Assembly: GCA_900545135.1 (NCBI GenBank)
Contig: UQXL01000038.1
Coordinates: 1-14,470, forward strand
Reading direction: 5' to 3'
Source: an uncultured Eubacteriales bacterium
GTDB taxonomy: Bacteria > Bacillota > Clostridia > Peptostreptococcales > Anaerovoracaceae
DNA length: 14,470 bases
The notes under the pieces were generated by a model. It saw only the letters and a program-made list of their open reading frames with translations. It did not search any database and had not been told where the DNA came from. A program made the translations under genes and the position numbers. Shown here piece after piece: positions 6,193 to 12,968 of this stretch. Position 1 is the first letter of the stretch, and every line of letters begins with the position of its first letter.

Positions 6193-7473
6193 TTGTCGAC
6201 AAGCAGTAAAAATAATTTCAGTTTAATAAGGGGCGGCCTAGGAGAGACGGCTTCCGACAGCGTCAAGGAATTCGCCGGCGCTGCCGTGACCGATACGCGC
6301 CTCATGGGCGTCGTCAGCATGACCGTCCATTGGCGTCTGCCTGAAAATTCTCAGATGACCGATTTATATCAGTTCTTCTATTTTGACGCGGAAGAAGAGG
6401 GGTTCGAATCATATTCCAGCATACTGGGAAACGATTCGCCGGAAGATTACCAGAAAGTCATAAGAGCGGAAAACGAATTGGCCGGCGGCCTGGGCGGAGA
6501 GCAAGTTTCCGTAACGGAGAACGAGGCCCGCTATATTCTTCAAAGCTATGTCGACTTCAACCGCCGCAATGAGATGTCCCTCCCTGCGCCGTATGACGAA
6601 TACAGTTTTATGCTGTCTCCGGCGGCTGATCTGTCGGATGACGAAAAGTATGCGCTCATGTGCAAGCAGTGTCCTGTTCTGGACTCGCCTTATCAGGTGA
6701 TAACGTATTTTTTGATGCGTTGCTTTGCCAAGGATTTCGAAGCGGCAAAATTCCTCACTAAAGGATATGTGAGAACCAATCTTCTGCCTGAGCACAAACC
6801 GGCGTCCTTGCTGAAAAACGTCATAGAAGAGTATAAAGACGCTGTGAGCGGGGCAAACACCAATTACCGGCAGACTGACGAGGACGGCAGCTTCGGCACT
6901 TTTGAGACGGTCAAAGCTTACATGTGCGAATCACTGATAGAATACGACGGCAATTATTTTCTGATCATCACCCAGGTTTCCCTGGAGCATCTGAGAGTGG
7001 TGAAATACGAGAAAGTTTCCGTGTTCAAGCTTTCTCCGGCGGAGGCTTCCATGATGACCCGCAGGAGCGAATATATAACGGTGACGGACATAATACCTTA
7101 TTCTCCTGAGTTTACGCAGGACACCACGGAGCTGGCCGCCAGAGCCATGGTCACAGACCACGAGAGAGGCAGGCTGTTCATGATCTTCTCGCCTCATAAC
7201 GACCACGTGAAAAAGCCGGTCTTCATGCTTAACGACGACGTGCTGGGCATCTATTATGTCACTGATGACGACAGCCAGCTTATCCTGGCCGCTTACAGCC
7301 TCGACGGCATACAAGCGCTGGAGGAGGATCTGCAGAAATCTTACATGGCTGACTGCGTAGTTCCCGTATCGAAGTACGAATTCAAGGAGCCGGTGCTTTT
7401 TGATTTTATCAACAGCGGCTTTGACGATTTCGAGGACTTCGTCGATTTGATCGCCAGAGATCCGAAAGACTGA
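6193..7473 (+). CDS. Unrecognised 426-aa cytosolic protein
   Basis: I do not recognise this family. The frame is open from a TTG at 6148, but the TTG at 6193 sits 7 nt after GAGGT (6181-6185), so 6193 is preferred; there is no ATG before the conserved-looking body. The protein has no signal peptide or membrane segment. It is acidic, with runs such as DAEEEGFES, a mid-region QCPVLDSPYQVITYFLMRCFAKDFEAAKFL, a probable beta-rich C-terminal half (KAYMCESLIEYDGNYFLIITQVSL, FMIFSPHNDHVKKPVFML) and a Phe/Asp-rich end (NSGFDDFEDFVDLIARDPKD). It is transcribed alone, divergent from metK. GC-rich tandem repeats begin directly after the stop. The translated sequence looks like a real conserved gene, because its codon composition matches metK and the antisense frames are broken. 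Confidence 0.85.
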   Translation: MSTSSKNNFSLIRGGLGETASDSVKEFAGAAVTDTRLMGVVSMTVHWRLPENSQMTDLYQFFYFDAEEEGFESYSSILGNDSPEDYQKVIRAENELAGGLGGEQVSVTENEARYILQSYVDFNRRNEMSLPAPYDEYSFMLSPAADLSDDEKYALMCKQCPVLDSPYQVITYFLMRCFAKDFEAAKFLTKGYVRTNLLPEHKPASLLKNVIEEYKDAVSGANTNYRQTDEDGSFGTFETVKAYMCESLIEYDGNYFLIITQVSLEHLRVVKYEKVSVFKLSPAEASMMTRRSEYITVTDIIPYSPEFTQDTTELAARAMVTDHERGRLFMIFSPHNDHVKKPVFMLNDDVLGIYYVTDDDSQLILAAYSLDGIQALEEDLQKSYMADCVVPVSKYEFKEPVLFDFINSGFDDFEDFVDLIARDPKD

Positions 7474-7487
7474 GAGCGCATTGGAAG

Positions 7488-7571
7488 ATTGAGCGCGTGG
7501 ACTTGCGCAGGACGTGATGCGGCGGTGGGCTTGAACTCGCGGACTTGCGCAGGGCGTGATGCGGCGGTGGA
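7488..7571 (+). repeat. 42-bp tandem repeat after the 426-aa gene
   Basis: Two units with a period of 42 bp share GGACTTGCGCAGG (7499 and 7541) and CGTGATGCGGCGGTGG. They begin 15 bp past the stop codon. GATGCGGC (7558-7565) is perfectly complementary to GCCGCATC (7624-7631) in the following 27-bp repeats, so the two repeat blocks can fold together. Confidence 0.85.
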
Positions 7572-7613
7572 ATTATATCGTTTGCTACTGCTTCGTGCTG
7601 CGCCTTTGGAATT

Positions 7614-7687
7614 CATGCCGCCTGCCGCATCCTAAGAATTCATGCTGCCTGCCGCAGCTTAACAAATCATGCCGCCTGCCGCAGCTG
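7614..7687 (+). repeat. 27-bp tandem repeat, three copies
   Basis: CATGCCGCCTGCCGCA and its variants start at 7614, 7641 and 7668, an exact period of 27 bp. Short frames run through the block on both strands, but they only translate the repeat and are not accepted as genes. Confidence 0.9.
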
Positions 7688-7701
7688 TGGACTTTGCGAA
7701 A

Positions 7702-7978
7702 TGTTGGCAGATTTTTCGTTTTTAACGTTTTTGACAACATTTGCTCCGCAGCGGCCTGTCGAATCTGGTCGAATACGCTGCGAAAACGGGCCAATGTTGC
7801 CATATTTCTTATCATTTGAAAATTTGCCAACATTTCTGAGAAAAAGTGTTGGCAGAATTTTTGTTAATTTTAAAAATGTACAACATCGACAGATTTCGAC
7901 ATGGATGGCGAAGCCTCTAGGCGCGGTTCAAAAGAAAAATGTTGTCAAAATTTGAATCATCATCAAAAAATGACAACA
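7702..7978. repeat. Cluster B: four 38-39 bp TGTTG...CAACA units
   Basis: The units are 7702-7739, 7795-7832, 7847-7885 and 7940-7978, with spacers of 55, 14 and 54 bp. Both the spacers and the total length (277 bp) equal those of cluster A. Units 2 and 3 are clearly homologous to A (CAATGTTGCCATATTTC and AAAATGTACAACATCGACAG are nearly the same), while spacers and units 1 and 4 have diverged. The half-sites themselves are preserved. The central hairpin is TGCCAACA (7825-7832) with TGTTGGCA (7847-7854). Paired GTCGAA motifs recur in spacers 1 and 3. It lies between the 426-aa gene and the envelope genes. It is non-coding. Confidence 0.87.
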
Positions 7979-8054
7979 TTTTTGCTTACTTCATATTTTC
8001 GAGGAGTGTTTCGCCGCATTGCCGTATCGCCGCGGCGCGGCTGTATCCCCTGTC
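7979..8054. other. GC-rich gap between cluster B and the PepSY-like gene
   Basis: It contains a GC-rich inverted sequence (GCCGCGGCGCGGC, 8029-8041) but no T tract on the minus strand, so I do not call a terminator for the gene ending at 8055. No gene is supported. Confidence 0.4.
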
Positions 8055-8396
8055 TTACAGCTGGGCTGCCTCGTCTTTTTCTGTCGTGGTTACTTTTTCT
8101 ATTTTTCCGTTCTCTGCATTTATGATATATCTGTAACCCGTTCCGTCCTTGTCTTCAAACAGCACTTCAAATAAGGAATGGTCTTTGTCCTGATAATAAT
8201 TTCCCCTGACGTTTTCCGCACTCAATTCATCTACTCCGGCATCCTCTATCTCAATCAGGAAAGCCTGATCGAAGACCAGCCCCTTATCGTTTTGCTTGAT
8301 AATGTAAACCGCCACAGCCGCTGCAACGACTATGAGCAAAATAACGATTATCCTCAGCCTGCCCTGTGCCCCTGAAAAAAATCCCGTTTTACCCAT
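8055..8396 (-). CDS. Small membrane-anchored PepSY-like protein (third paralogue)
   Basis: The ATG at 8396 follows AGAGG at about 7 nt; earlier in-frame starts up to 8453 would add a basic, poorly conserved leader and are rejected. The 113-aa product has one N-terminal membrane helix (RIIVILLIVVAAAVAVYII) and an outside domain with the PepSY pattern: an opening helix (FDQAFLIEIEDAGVDEL), a charged turn, strands LFEVLFEDKDG and GYRYIINAENGKIEKV ending in the typical N/D-A-x-x-G-x-I. PepSY domains are small extracytoplasmic folds linked to protease inhibition or envelope sensing. The partner is unknown here. It is last in the minus-strand series and probably has its own promoter (8513-8542). 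Confidence 0.8.
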   Translation of the reverse strand: MGKTGFFSGAQGRLRIIVILLIVVAAAVAVYIIKQNDKGLVFDQAFLIEIEDAGVDELSAENVRGNYYQDKDHSLFEVLFEDKDGTGYRYIINAENGKIEKVTTTEKDEAAQL

Positions 8397-8512
8397 GATC
8401 TTACCTCTGTTCTTTCTGCTTCGTGTCCCTTTACACTTGGCACTCATGAGCATGCTGGCAAAGTTTACCCCGGGAAAGCGTTTTTCTTTGCCATCATTCC
8501 ATTCTCTATTAA

Positions 8513-8542
8513 ATTACACACTAAAACTTTCTTAATTCTCAA
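8513..8542 (-). promoter_or_regulatory. Candidate promoter for the third PepSY-like gene
   Basis: On the minus strand the -35 is TTGAGA (8542-8537), the spacer is 18 bp and the -10 is TGTAAT (8518-8513). It begins directly after the stop of the preceding gene. The approximately 115-nt leader contains an imperfect GGCAAAG...CTTTGCC hairpin that resembles 10253-10296. Confidence 0.45.
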
Positions 8543-8543
8543 T

Positions 8544-8957
8544 TTATCTGAAATAGTCGAAGTCATAATCGTACTGCCTCACATCATATTTATCAGGCAG
8601 CTGCTCTAAGGTCAGACCCTCTGAGCTTTCCTTGGAGAAGGCTCCTATCTCTCCGCTTCTTGCCCAGATAAGATACGCATGGTCAAAGCCGTCCTTTGCC
8701 CTTAAAATCACTATATAATACTCAGAGCCGTCTGCGTGGCAGTCAAGAGCGCCTTTTAGAAGAATCACTTCGTCTTGTTCGGCAAAGGATTGGTATCCCA
8801 TGTCTTTCAACGAAATCTCAACCGCCTCATCGAAGCTGATGAGCCTGTTATTTTCCATTATTACAGCGAAAACCACAAACACTATGAGAAGCGTTGCAAA
8901 GAGTGTAAAAAGTGCGCTCCTAAGCGGCGAGCTGAAAAAGTTCTTTACTTTACTCAT
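8544..8957 (-). CDS. Small membrane-anchored PepSY-like protein, paralogue 1
   Basis: The 137-aa protein starts at ATG 8957 after AGGTG (short 4-5 nt spacing; the same AGGTGCATTATG context is kept in paralogue 2). One N-terminal helix (ALFTLFATLLIVFVVFAVIM, residues about 15-34) is followed by an outside domain: FDEAVEISLKDMGYQSF helix, then strands ending in HAYLIWARSGEI, which follows the PepSY order. A C-terminal tail rich in Tyr/Asp (QYDYDFDYFR) is absent in paralogue 2. DNA for the first 30 codons is almost identical to paralogue 2 (about 3 changes in 70 bp), while the rest is diverged, another sign of exchange between copies. It lies 55 bp after the broken VanZ-like copy 1. Confidence 0.8.
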   Translation of the reverse strand: MSKVKNFFSSPLRSALFTLFATLLIVFVVFAVIMENNRLISFDEAVEISLKDMGYQSFAEQDEVILLKGALDCHADGSEYYIVILRAKDGFDHAYLIWARSGEIGAFSKESSEGLTLEQLPDKYDVRQYDYDFDYFR

Positions 8958-9012
8958 AATGCACCTAGTTTATTGATTTTAACGGGAACAACACACTGAT
9001 TTTCATTTTAAG

Positions 9013-9616
9013 CTACAGCTGATTCTGCTTCGCCTTATTTTCTTTCCCATGATTCTGACGGTAAAATTTTGCAAGCAGCCAGCCGAGAAATCATCCCGAC
9101 GTATTGGTGATGACGTCGACTATATCCACCACGGCGATTGTATATCCGCGAATCATCTCGATGTACTGAACACCCTCAAGCATTATTGATATGCCCAATG
9201 CAAATAATACGGCGCCGTACCAGTTTTTAAAAAACTTTATATTCGCCCACTGTCCTAAAATCGTTACGGGAATAAACAGTATCACGTTGCCTGCAAGATT
9301 TATGAGCGAAGACCTGTCTGCAAAAGCCTGAAGCACCGGCACCAGGCTGAAATTCCAGTAGACCTCCGAGTCGTAAACTCCGGGAAAGGTTATGGGAAAA
9401 ATGGTGAAATTGCAAATCAGTACTAAATACAAGGCGAATATGAGTTTCGGAAAGTATACTTTAGGCGAGAAGTTTTTTTACCGCCGCGTATATGACAAAA
9501 TGTATCACGAATAACCATATTACATATCGCCATACGAGTTCTGAGTTTATTTCATATGCGATACCCTTTCCGTCGAGGTTCTCCAGCGCTATTTTTTCAA
9601 GATTATCTAAGAGCAT
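9013..9616 (-). pseudogene. VanZ-like membrane protein, copy 1 (frameshift and nonsense mutation)
   Basis: This is the duplicate of 10341-10944. Reading from ATG 9616 gives MLLDNLEKIALENLDGKGIA and a first membrane helix, then a stop at 9461 after a run of seven A (9479-9473). The VanZ core is in the +1 frame: YLVLICNFTIFPITF, NLAGNVILFIPVTILGQW, GISIMLEGVQYIEMIRGYT, VVDIVDVITNTSG. A TGA at 9093-9091 then replaces the Gly codon of copy 2 and removes the last helix (FLGWLLAKFY, still readable down to 9013). VanZ-like proteins are multi-helix membrane proteins; VanZ itself gives low-level teicoplanin resistance, but most relatives have no known role. It starts 12 bp after paralogue 2. Confidence 0.85.
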
Positions 9617-9627
9617 AGGAGTTTGCC

Positions 9628-9981
9628 TTACTCCGTGCTTCCTGATTCCTGCTTCGCTGAGCTGATTATCTCTCCGCTTTTTGCCCAGACAAAATACGTA
9701 TGGTCAAAGCCGTCGGAGGCTCTGAGCGTCAATTTATAGTATTTGGAACCGTCCGCAAAACAATCTATGTCACCGCTGAGCATGGATACGTTTTTATCAT
9801 AGTCGTCGAAATAATTATATCCCATGTCCTGCATCGAAATGTCAATAGCGTCGGGCAGGCTGATGATCTTGTTGTTTTCCCTGACGATCATGAAAACCAC
9901 AAGCACTATGAGAAGCGTTGCAAAGAGTGTAAAAAGCGCGCTCCTCAGCGGCGAGCTGAAAAATTTTTTTAAATTATCCAT
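9628..9981 (-). CDS. Small membrane-anchored PepSY-like protein, paralogue 2
   Basis: The ATG at 9981 follows AGGTG in the same context as paralogue 1; the in-frame TTG at 9999 is rejected. The 117-aa product has the same N-terminal helix (SALFTLFATLLIVLVVFMIV) and a PepSY-like outside domain (LPDAIDISMQDMGYNYFDDY, then strands ending HTYFVWAKSGEI). It lacks the Tyr/Asp-rich tail of paralogue 1. A strong promoter (10128-10156) and a leader of about 140 nt precede it, so it appears to head a transcript that runs into VanZ-like copy 1 and perhaps paralogue 1. The function is not known; the domain suggests an envelope sensor or modulator. Confidence 0.82.
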   Translation of the reverse strand: MDNLKKFFSSPLRSALFTLFATLLIVLVVFMIVRENNKIISLPDAIDISMQDMGYNYFDDYDKNVSMLSGDIDCFADGSKYYKLTLRASDGFDHTYFVWAKSGEIISSAKQESGSTE

Positions 9982-10127
9982 AATGCACCTATGATCCAAT
10001 CATGTTAAAAATAATTGGATATTTCCTTTCTCCCAGGTTCCGCTGGGCAATTCAGCCATGATCTAACATATTCACTTAAGCACTGTAGATTTGTTTTTAT
10101 TTTCTTACAGCTTTAACAGTTATTGTA
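9982..10127 (-). promoter_or_regulatory. Structured leader of PepSY-like paralogue 2 (unassigned)
   Basis: The transcript from the 10128 promoter would have about 140 untranslated nt. Visible hairpins on the minus strand are CCCAG/CTGGG (around 10035-10050), CTGTA/TACAG (around 10081-10107) and CCAAT/ATTGG just before the ribosome site (about 9993-10016). I do not recognise a known riboswitch or a T-box. This could be ordinary sequence. Confidence 0.3.
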
Positions 10128-10156
10128 ATTGTATCACAAATTTGCGCATGAGCCAA
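10128..10156 (-). promoter_or_regulatory. Promoter upstream of PepSY-like paralogue 2
   Basis: The -35 is TTGGCT (10156-10151), the spacer is exactly 17 bp and the -10 is TACAAT (10133-10128). It is the best promoter in the 10000-10340 gap. Confidence 0.6.
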
Positions 10157-10199
10157 CTTATATTATGAAGTTTTTGATGGCACATCTTTCTGGTTTTTC

Positions 10200-10296
10200 T
10201 CGTTCGTGTTTCAGTATGCTTCTATTTTTCCATGCGCTGCGCCCATGAGGACGCCGGCAAAGCCTGTCTCTTTAAAAGAAAACTCGCTTTGCCGGC
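10200..10296. repeat. Inverted repeat and remnant of a duplicated upstream region
   Basis: GCCGGCAAAGC (10253-10263) and GCTTTGCCGGC (10286-10296) are perfect 11-bp arms around 22 bp. No T tract follows on the minus strand, so a simple terminator is doubtful. The flanking sequence (TCGTGTTTCAG..., CCATGAGGACGC) resembles the region just before the third PepSY-like gene (8400-8480: TCGTGTCCC..., TCATGAGCATGC then GGCAAAG...CTTTGCC). The likeliest reading is a leftover from duplication of a VanZ/PepSY module whose PepSY part was lost here. Confidence 0.5.
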
Positions 10297-10340
10297 ACAT
10301 TTATTTTCTCATATAAATAACACACTGACTTTCATTTAAG

Positions 10341-10944
10341 CTACAGCTGATTCTGCTCCGCCTTATTTTCTTTCCCATGATTCTGACGGTAAAATTTTGC
10401 AAGCAGCCAGCCAAAAAATCCACCCGACGTATTGGTGATAACATCGACTATGTCCACCACTGCAATTGTATATCCGCGAATCATCTCGATGTACTGAATA
10501 CCCTCAAGCATTATTGATATACCCAGCGCGAATAATACTGCGCCATACCATTTTTTAAAAAATTTTATATTCGCCCACTGTCCTAAAATCGTTACGGGAA
10601 TAAACAGTATCACGTTGCCTGCAAGATTTATGAGCGAAGACCTGTCTGCAAAAGCCTGAAGCACCGGCACCAGGCTGAAATTCCAGTAGACCTCCGAGTC
10701 GTAAACTCCGGGAAAGGTTATGGGAAAAATGGTGAAATTGCAAATCAGTACTAAATACAAGGCGAATATGAGTTTCGGAAAGTATACTTTAGGCGAGAAG
10801 TTTTTTTACCGCCGCGTATATGACAAAATGTATCACGAATAACCATATTACATATCGCCATACGAGTTCTGAGTTTATTTCATATGCGATACCCTTTCCG
10901 TCGAGGTTCTCCAGCGCTATTTTTTCAAGATTATCTAAGAGCAT
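10341..10944 (-). CDS. VanZ-like membrane protein, copy 2 (interrupted by an A7 frameshift)
   Basis: The gene starts at ATG 10944, and the first 51 residues, with one membrane helix (YVIWLFVIHFVIYAAV), stop at 10789. The rest, 10341-10760, is in the +1 frame and is complete: about four membrane helices, with VanZ-family features NLAGNVILFIPVTILGQW, SIMLEGIQYIEMI and the D-x-x-D-V-x-T-N-T-x-G-G-x-x-G pattern at DIVDVITNTSGGFFGWLLAKF. The shift lies at seven A (10807-10801); deleting one A would join the frames. Copy 1 has the same run. Unlike copy 1, there is no nonsense codon. Its ATG overlaps the end of the upstream secreted-protein gene (ATGCTCTTAG), which would couple translation. Either the gene is disabled, or the frame is recovered by slippage. 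Confidence 0.82.
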
Positions 10945-11441
10945 AAAAGTTTACCTGACCCTGTAATTCTTTTATAAAATCCTTTTCCACTCCCACCTTT
11001 TGCATAAAGATAATATTTAGTGCTACTAATCAAAGTACCTATTTCATATGTACCAGTTTGATATACCTTAGCTGTGCCTACAACATATGTATTTGTGCCT
11101 TCTTTGTATCTCAGTGATAAACTCACTTTACTACTTGACGTAGCTCCAGTGATAGATTCAACCTTAAGTTTTATATGGTCGCCTTTTTTCAAGCTATAAT
11201 ATTTACTATTTGTTGAACCATCTACATGATGGCCTTTGGTATAGCTAAAAGAAAAGCTGCCAACAGTTGATGCCGCAAGAGGTTGTACACTTTCTTCCAT
11301 CGCTTCGTCAAATTCTCCAGCAAAAGCCACTGGCATAATATTACCATCGCTTCCCATAGCTACAATTATTAACGACATAATCAAAAATACTACTATCATT
11401 AAAGTGCTCAATCTTCTTTTTAAAGAATTACTATATTTCAT
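10935..11441 (-). CDS. Secreted protein of unknown function, 168 aa
   Basis: I do not recognise the family. The ATG at 11441 follows GAGGAG at 8 nt. A long signal peptide (LSTLMIVVFLIMSLIIVAMG, then cleavage likely after PVAFA) precedes a Ser/Thr/Gly/Lys-rich, strand-rich body (VGSFSFSYTKGHHVDG, KKGDHIKLKVESITG, KVSLSLRYKEGTN, GTYEIGTLISSTKYYLYAKG), suggesting a single small beta-sandwich outside the cell. The last codons (LLCS and the TAG) lie inside the start of VanZ-like copy 2, exactly where similarity between the VanZ copies begins. The original C terminus may therefore have been cut by the duplication. Base composition is more AT-rich than metK or deoC. The neighbouring secreted gene has a similar plan but no clear sequence match. 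Confidence 0.75.
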   Translation of the reverse strand: MKYSNSLKRRLSTLMIVVFLIMSLIIVAMGSDGNIMPVAFAGEFDEAMEESVQPLAASTVGSFSFSYTKGHHVDGSTNSKYYSLKKGDHIKLKVESITGATSSSKVSLSLRYKEGTNTYVVGTAKVYQTGTYEIGTLISSTKYYLYAKGGSGKGFYKRITGSGKLLCS

Positions 11442-11490
11442 TTTATATTCTCCTCACTATTATTACAAATTAAACTAGTTACTTTTCTAA

Positions 11491-11520
11491 ATATTATTCT
11501 AAGTTAGTATTTCGCATCAA
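11491..11520 (-). promoter_or_regulatory. Candidate promoter of the 168-aa secreted protein gene
   Basis: The -35 is TTGATG (11520-11515), the spacer is 18 bp and the -10 is TAATAT (11496-11491). The intergenic region 11442-11655 is otherwise AT-rich; two tiny frames with ribosome sites around 11555-11600 are too short to call. Confidence 0.35.
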
Positions 11521-11655
11521 ATGCCTAGCTTGAATTTATTTTCATTGCGTCATACCCCCCCTTTCTTCAGAATATTTTGTTATCACGTTACCATCCCCCT
11601 CTTTGTTTTTTGATATATCAAATGAATAATATATCGGCTATTTCATGTGGGAAAA

Positions 11656-12111
11656 TCAATAGCTATCCTTTAAAGTCTTGTATTTCACCGTTTCTATCAA
11701 TTTCCCATCTTTGTAACATTTTGCCGTTGCGTCCATCTTGTAATTGCCTTTTTTGCTTAGCTTAAACGTTTTAGCAAGCTTGTAGTTGTTTGATATCGCG
11801 TTCCAGCCGACTGTAAACGTTCTGTTGTAGAGCACGGTTCCGTCGATCTTGGAAATTTTAAATGTCACATCAATCTTATCAATTAAATTTTCAGCACGAG
11901 GCATCAATATAAAATTCATTTTTGCCGTTCCATCTGTGCTTATACTAAAATTAACTTTCAATTTATTAACATTTACATACATCGGCATTATCTCCGTTGC
12001 ACCGGAATCATCAACTGCCTCTGCCTGGCTCTCCGCTTCTCCGGCAAAGCATGTGCTGAACGACAGCATACAGATAAAAGCTGCTAAAACTATACTTCTG
12101 ATTCTTCTCAT
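11656..12111 (-). CDS. Small secreted beta-rich protein, 151 aa
   Basis: The ATG at 12111 is preceded by AGAGGA at 9 nt; an in-frame TTG at 12129 is rejected. A classical signal peptide (RRIRSIVLAAFICMLSFSTCFA, cleaved before GEAES) leads to a body of alternating strands (KLKVNFSISTDGTAKMNFIL, KIDVTFKISKIDGTVLYNRTF, GNYKMDATAKCYKDGKLIET), like the many small Ig-like exported proteins of clostridia that have no known role. It follows the sigma/anti-sigma operon, separated by a strong terminator hairpin only 25 bp before its start. Any transcript that enters must read through the hairpin, or a promoter must overlap it. Confidence 0.78.
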   Translation of the reverse strand: MRRIRSIVLAAFICMLSFSTCFAGEAESQAEAVDDSGATEIMPMYVNVNKLKVNFSISTDGTAKMNFILMPRAENLIDKIDVTFKISKIDGTVLYNRTFTVGWNAISNNYKLAKTFKLSKKGNYKMDATAKCYKDGKLIETVKYKTLKDSY

Positions 12112-12135
12112 CTCAATAATTCCTCTCAAAATAAT

Positions 12136-12184
12136 AAAACCTTCTTTTCCGCTTCTACTTACTTATACGGAAAAAGAAGGTTTT
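12136..12184 (-). terminator. Terminator after the sigma/anti-sigma operon
   Basis: AAAACCTTCTTTTCCG (12136-12151) and the complementary CGGAAAAAGAAGGTTTT (12168-12184) form a long stem with one bulge around about 16 nt. On the minus strand it is followed by TTTTATTATTTT. It may also end transcription on the other strand. Confidence 0.8.
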
Positions 12185-12215
12185 GTAACGTCCTTTTATA
12201 AAATTTTTTTAAATT

Positions 12216-12968
12216 TTATGGTATATATTTCAAATTTTCTGCTATCTTCAATATTTCACCCTTGTCTGTATAGCCTATAGCATCTATGCTCATCAAGTTT
12301 TCATCTGTCTGCCAGATCACATCGCATGTATTATAAAGCTTGTCTGTAAACATATATCCTTTGTAATAGCCTATGTCCACTTCTTCCACTTCACAGTCTT
12401 CTATGTTATGACTTATCACAAAGTTATCTAAAATTCCAACAGAAATTATTATCTCAGCATCTCCATTAACTAAGCTGAAATGCATAGCTTTTTCAATTTC
12501 ATCAGCTTCCGCTCCGTCTAAAACAAATCCCTCCGGCATATATTCCGGATACCAGTAATCGCTCCAGTCTGCGAGCAGTTCTTCTTCGTTCTCATTTATC
12601 ATTGTAACAGAGCCGGTATCGTCATTTTTAAAAATGCTGAAAACTTTGACGCGAAAGGCTTCTGAAGTTCCGACTCCTATTGCCCCCACGACGACAACGC
12701 TTATGAGGAAAACGGCCGCCGCTCTGGTCAGCTTGCTGAATTTCTGACGTTTTTTTGCTTTCGCCCGGCTCCTATCCTTGCTCTTCAGCATTCTGAGGAT
12801 CTCTTCATCAGGCATTTCCGATGACGACAGCGGAGATTCTTCAGCTTTCTTTTTATATTCATCGATCTCTGCCCTTATGCTTTCCCCAGACGCGTCGGCG
12901 AGCATTTCAAGCTCTTCTTCGCTGAAGAATGATTCGTCCGGTTCGTATCTTCTATCCTTTTCATTCAT
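12216..12968 (-). CDS. Anti-sigma-like membrane protein with DUF4367-type domain
   Basis: The 250-aa protein has a charged cytoplasmic part (residues 1-80, predicted helical, rich in Glu/Lys), one membrane helix (about 82-101, RAAAVFLISVVVVGAIGVG) and an outside domain with the DUF4367 look: WYPEYMPEGFVL, a central strand INGDAEIIIS-like stretch, and a final KGEILKIAENLKYIP. Such proteins sit beside sigma factors in Bacillota and are inferred anti-sigma factors that hold the sigma factor at the membrane until an envelope signal releases it. The ATGA overlap with the sigma gene upstream (12965-12968) indicates one operon with coupled translation. The role is inferred from context and architecture. 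Confidence 0.85.
   Translation of the reverse strand: MNEKDRRYEPDESFFSEEELEMLADASGESIRAEIDEYKKKAEESPLSSSEMPDEEILRMLKSKDRSRAKAKKRQKFSKLTRAAAVFLISVVVVGAIGVGTSEAFRVKVFSIFKNDDTGSVTMINENEEELLADWSDYWYPEYMPEGFVLDGAEADEIEKAMHFSLVNGDAEIIISVGILDNFVISHNIEDCEVEEVDIGYYKGYMFTDKLYNTCDVIWQTDENLMSIDAIGYTDKGEILKIAENLKYIP

Noticed and set aside
7556..7955. Overlapping 80-90 codon frames on both strands
   Set aside because: They translate the 27-bp repeats and cluster B; equivalent frames are not kept in cluster A or C.
7702..7978. Integron attC-like recombination sites
   Set aside because: The half-sites lack the GTTRRRY core, the genes between clusters are housekeeping genes on both strands, and no integrase is seen.
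10253..10296. Terminator of VanZ-like copy 2
   Set aside because: The stem is strong but no T tract follows on the minus strand; it is kept as an inverted repeat of unknown role.
11550..11610. Tiny peptide genes before the 168-aa gene
   Set aside because: Frames of 6-14 codons with G-rich upstream sequence on the minus strand; too short to support.
11849..12280. 143-aa plus-strand frame
   Set aside because: Antisense to the 151-aa secreted protein gene, whose signal peptide and ribosome site are clear; the frame also crosses the terminator hairpin.
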